From contig VFZQ01000330.1 of the NCBI GenBank assembly GCA_016871135.1, positions 1 through 6,296 on the forward strand: 6,296 bases of DNA, given 5' to 3'. Both the position numbers and the translations under genes were made by a program. Position 1 is the first letter of the stretch. Each line of letters starts with the position of its first letter. Source of the stretch: Acidobacteriota bacterium (lineage in GTDB: Bacteria > Acidobacteriota > Terriglobia > Bryobacterales > Bryobacteraceae). Below are positions 5,629 through 6,296 of the stretch, piece after piece. The notes under the pieces are model-generated. The model saw nothing but the letters and a program-made list of their open reading frames with translations, did no database searches and was not told the DNA's origin.

Positions 5629-6296
5629 AGGCGAAGCGGCAGCGGCTGGATCAGTTGCTCGTCGAGCGCGGTCTGGCCGAGTCGCGCGAAAAAGCCAAGG
5701 CGCTCATCCTCGCCGGGCAGGTGCGTGTCGACGGCCAGCGCTCCGACAAAGCGGGCAAGGAAATTTCGCTCGAGGCCAACATCGAACTGCTCGCGCCGCC
5801 GCCCTACGTCAGCCGCGGCGGCTTCAAAATCGCAAAGGCGCTCGACGAGTTTGGCATCGATCCAGCCGGCTGGATTTGTCTCGACATCGGCTCATCAACC
5901 GGCGGTTTCACCGACTGCCTCCTGCAGCGCGGCGCGTTGAAAGTCTATGCGTTCGACGTCGGTACGGGCCAGATGGATTGGAAGCTCCGCAACGATCCGC
6001 GCGTGGTGTTGCGCGAAGGCGTCAACGCGCGAAGTCTCACGCCGGCCGATGTCGCCGAGCGCTCGCGCCTCGCCGTCTGCGACGTGAGTTTCATCTCCGT
6101 CACGCTCATCCTCCCCGCGCTGCCGCCGCTTCTGTGCGAAGATGGCGAACTAGTCATCCTTGTGAAACCGCAATTCGAAGTGGGGCGAGAACAAGTGGGC
6201 AAAGGAGGTATCGTGCGCGAACCGGAGTTGCATCAACAAGCCATCGACCGCATCGCCGCCGCCGCGCAGTCTCTCGGCTATCGCACCGCGTGGACC
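5625..6296 (+). CDS. tlyA: TlyA-family 16S/23S rRNA (cytidine-2'-O)-methyltransferase, partial (C-terminus beyond right edge)
   Basis: 224 codons are visible of a protein usually about 240-270 long, so about 20-45 residues are missing at the right edge. Residues 5-60 are an S4 RNA-binding domain (RLDQLLVERGLAESREKA, LILAGQVRVDG). The FtsJ-like SAM methyltransferase follows: the linker VSRGGFKIAKAL (62-73), SAM motif I DIGSSTGGFTD (87-97), D111 in FDVGTGQ, DVSFIS (153-158) and LVKPQFEVG (179-187). K68, D153 and K181 match the K-D-K of the family's K-D-K-E catalytic set; the final Glu lies beyond the edge. TlyA 2'-O-methylates cytidines in 16S and/or 23S rRNA and is needed for capreomycin sensitivity in mycobacteria. 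The old name 'hemolysin A' is unlikely to reflect its role. Whether this homologue targets one or both rRNAs is not readable here. Start ATG 5625 forms ATGA with the ispA stop. In many genomes nadK follows. Confidence 0.95.
   Translation, partial: MKAKRQRLDQLLVERGLAESREKAKALILAGQVRVDGQRSDKAGKEISLEANIELLAPPPYVSRGGFKIAKALDEFGIDPAGWICLDIGSSTGGFTDCLLQRGALKVYAFDVGTGQMDWKLRNDPRVVLREGVNARSLTPADVAERSRLAVCDVSFISVTLILPALPPLLCEDGELVILVKPQFEVGREQVGKGGIVREPELHQQAIDRIAAAAQSLGYRTAWT

Larger units (their letters stand above)
841..6296 (+). other. Probable single operon of eight co-directional genes (last one truncated)
   Basis: All genes from 841 onward are on one strand, with one 16-base gap (1294-1309) followed by six stop/start overlaps: 16 (or 4) bases at 2050-2065, 4 at 3015-3018, 8 at 3454-3461, 8 at 4517-4524, 4 at 4744-4747 and 4 at 5625-5628. 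There is no room for a terminator and no hairpin-plus-T-run is seen within it. Apart from the SDR gene, upstream ribosome binding sites are weak, consistent with termination-reinitiation coupling. Co-transcription is an inference from spacing; internal promoters inside coding sequence cannot be excluded. Confidence 0.75.

Noticed and set aside
5625..6296. Hemolysin / toxin reading of TlyA
   Set aside because: S4 domain plus intact FtsJ-type methyltransferase motifs (K68, D153, K181, SAM motif I) indicate an rRNA methyltransferase.
1..6296. tRNA, rRNA, CRISPR, insertion sequence, attachment site or intrinsic terminator
   Set aside because: No repeat arrays, terminal inverted repeats, tRNA-like folds or hairpin-plus-T-run were seen; nearly all of the window is coding.

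Overview
The window is GC-rich, densely packed bacterial chromosome with no mobile elements, RNA genes or CRISPR. The best guess for the source is a soil-type Acidobacteriota, perhaps of the Solibacter/Bryobacter group. That guess rests on the Met-rich exported protein at the left edge, which resembles an uncharacterised secreted family I associate with acidobacteria, and on the gene mix around xseB-ispA-tlyA. It is recalled knowledge, not a database result.

Layout: on the minus strand, bases 1-747 carry the 5' part of a gene for an exported, Met-rich, Cys-free protein that runs off the left edge. A 93-base divergent intergenic region (748-840) separates it from seven plus-strand genes filling the rest of the window: a small two-helix membrane protein with a bacterial PH (bPH2/DUF304) domain, a classical SDR oxidoreductase, an RbsB-like sugar-binding lipoprotein, a stand-alone GAF-domain protein, an LDH2-family (malate/L-lactate/ureidoglycolate-type) dehydrogenase, exonuclease VII small subunit (xseB), a short-chain polyprenyl diphosphate synthase (ispA type), and the N-terminal 224 codons of the rRNA 2'-O-methyltransferase tlyA, cut by the right edge. 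(Counting the truncated tlyA, this is eight plus-strand genes.)

The plus-strand genes look like one transcription unit. The only gap is 16 bases (PH protein to SDR). Every later junction overlaps by 4, 8 or 16 bases, including three ATGA stop/start overlaps. The first half looks like a carbohydrate or sugar-acid uptake/oxidation set: binding lipoprotein, two NAD(P)-dependent dehydrogenases and a possible small-molecule sensor. No ABC permease or ATPase gene is present. The second half is housekeeping: DNA repair nuclease subunit, isoprenoid precursor synthesis and ribosome modification. The xseB-ispA-tlyA order is a familiar core cluster, but the dxs gene often found between ispA and tlyA is absent here.

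I see no clearly undescribed multi-gene system. The points most worth following are the fusion of a catabolic-looking module to core genes through overlapping reading frames, the orphan sugar-binding lipoprotein coupled to a GAF protein, and the Met-rich exported protein.
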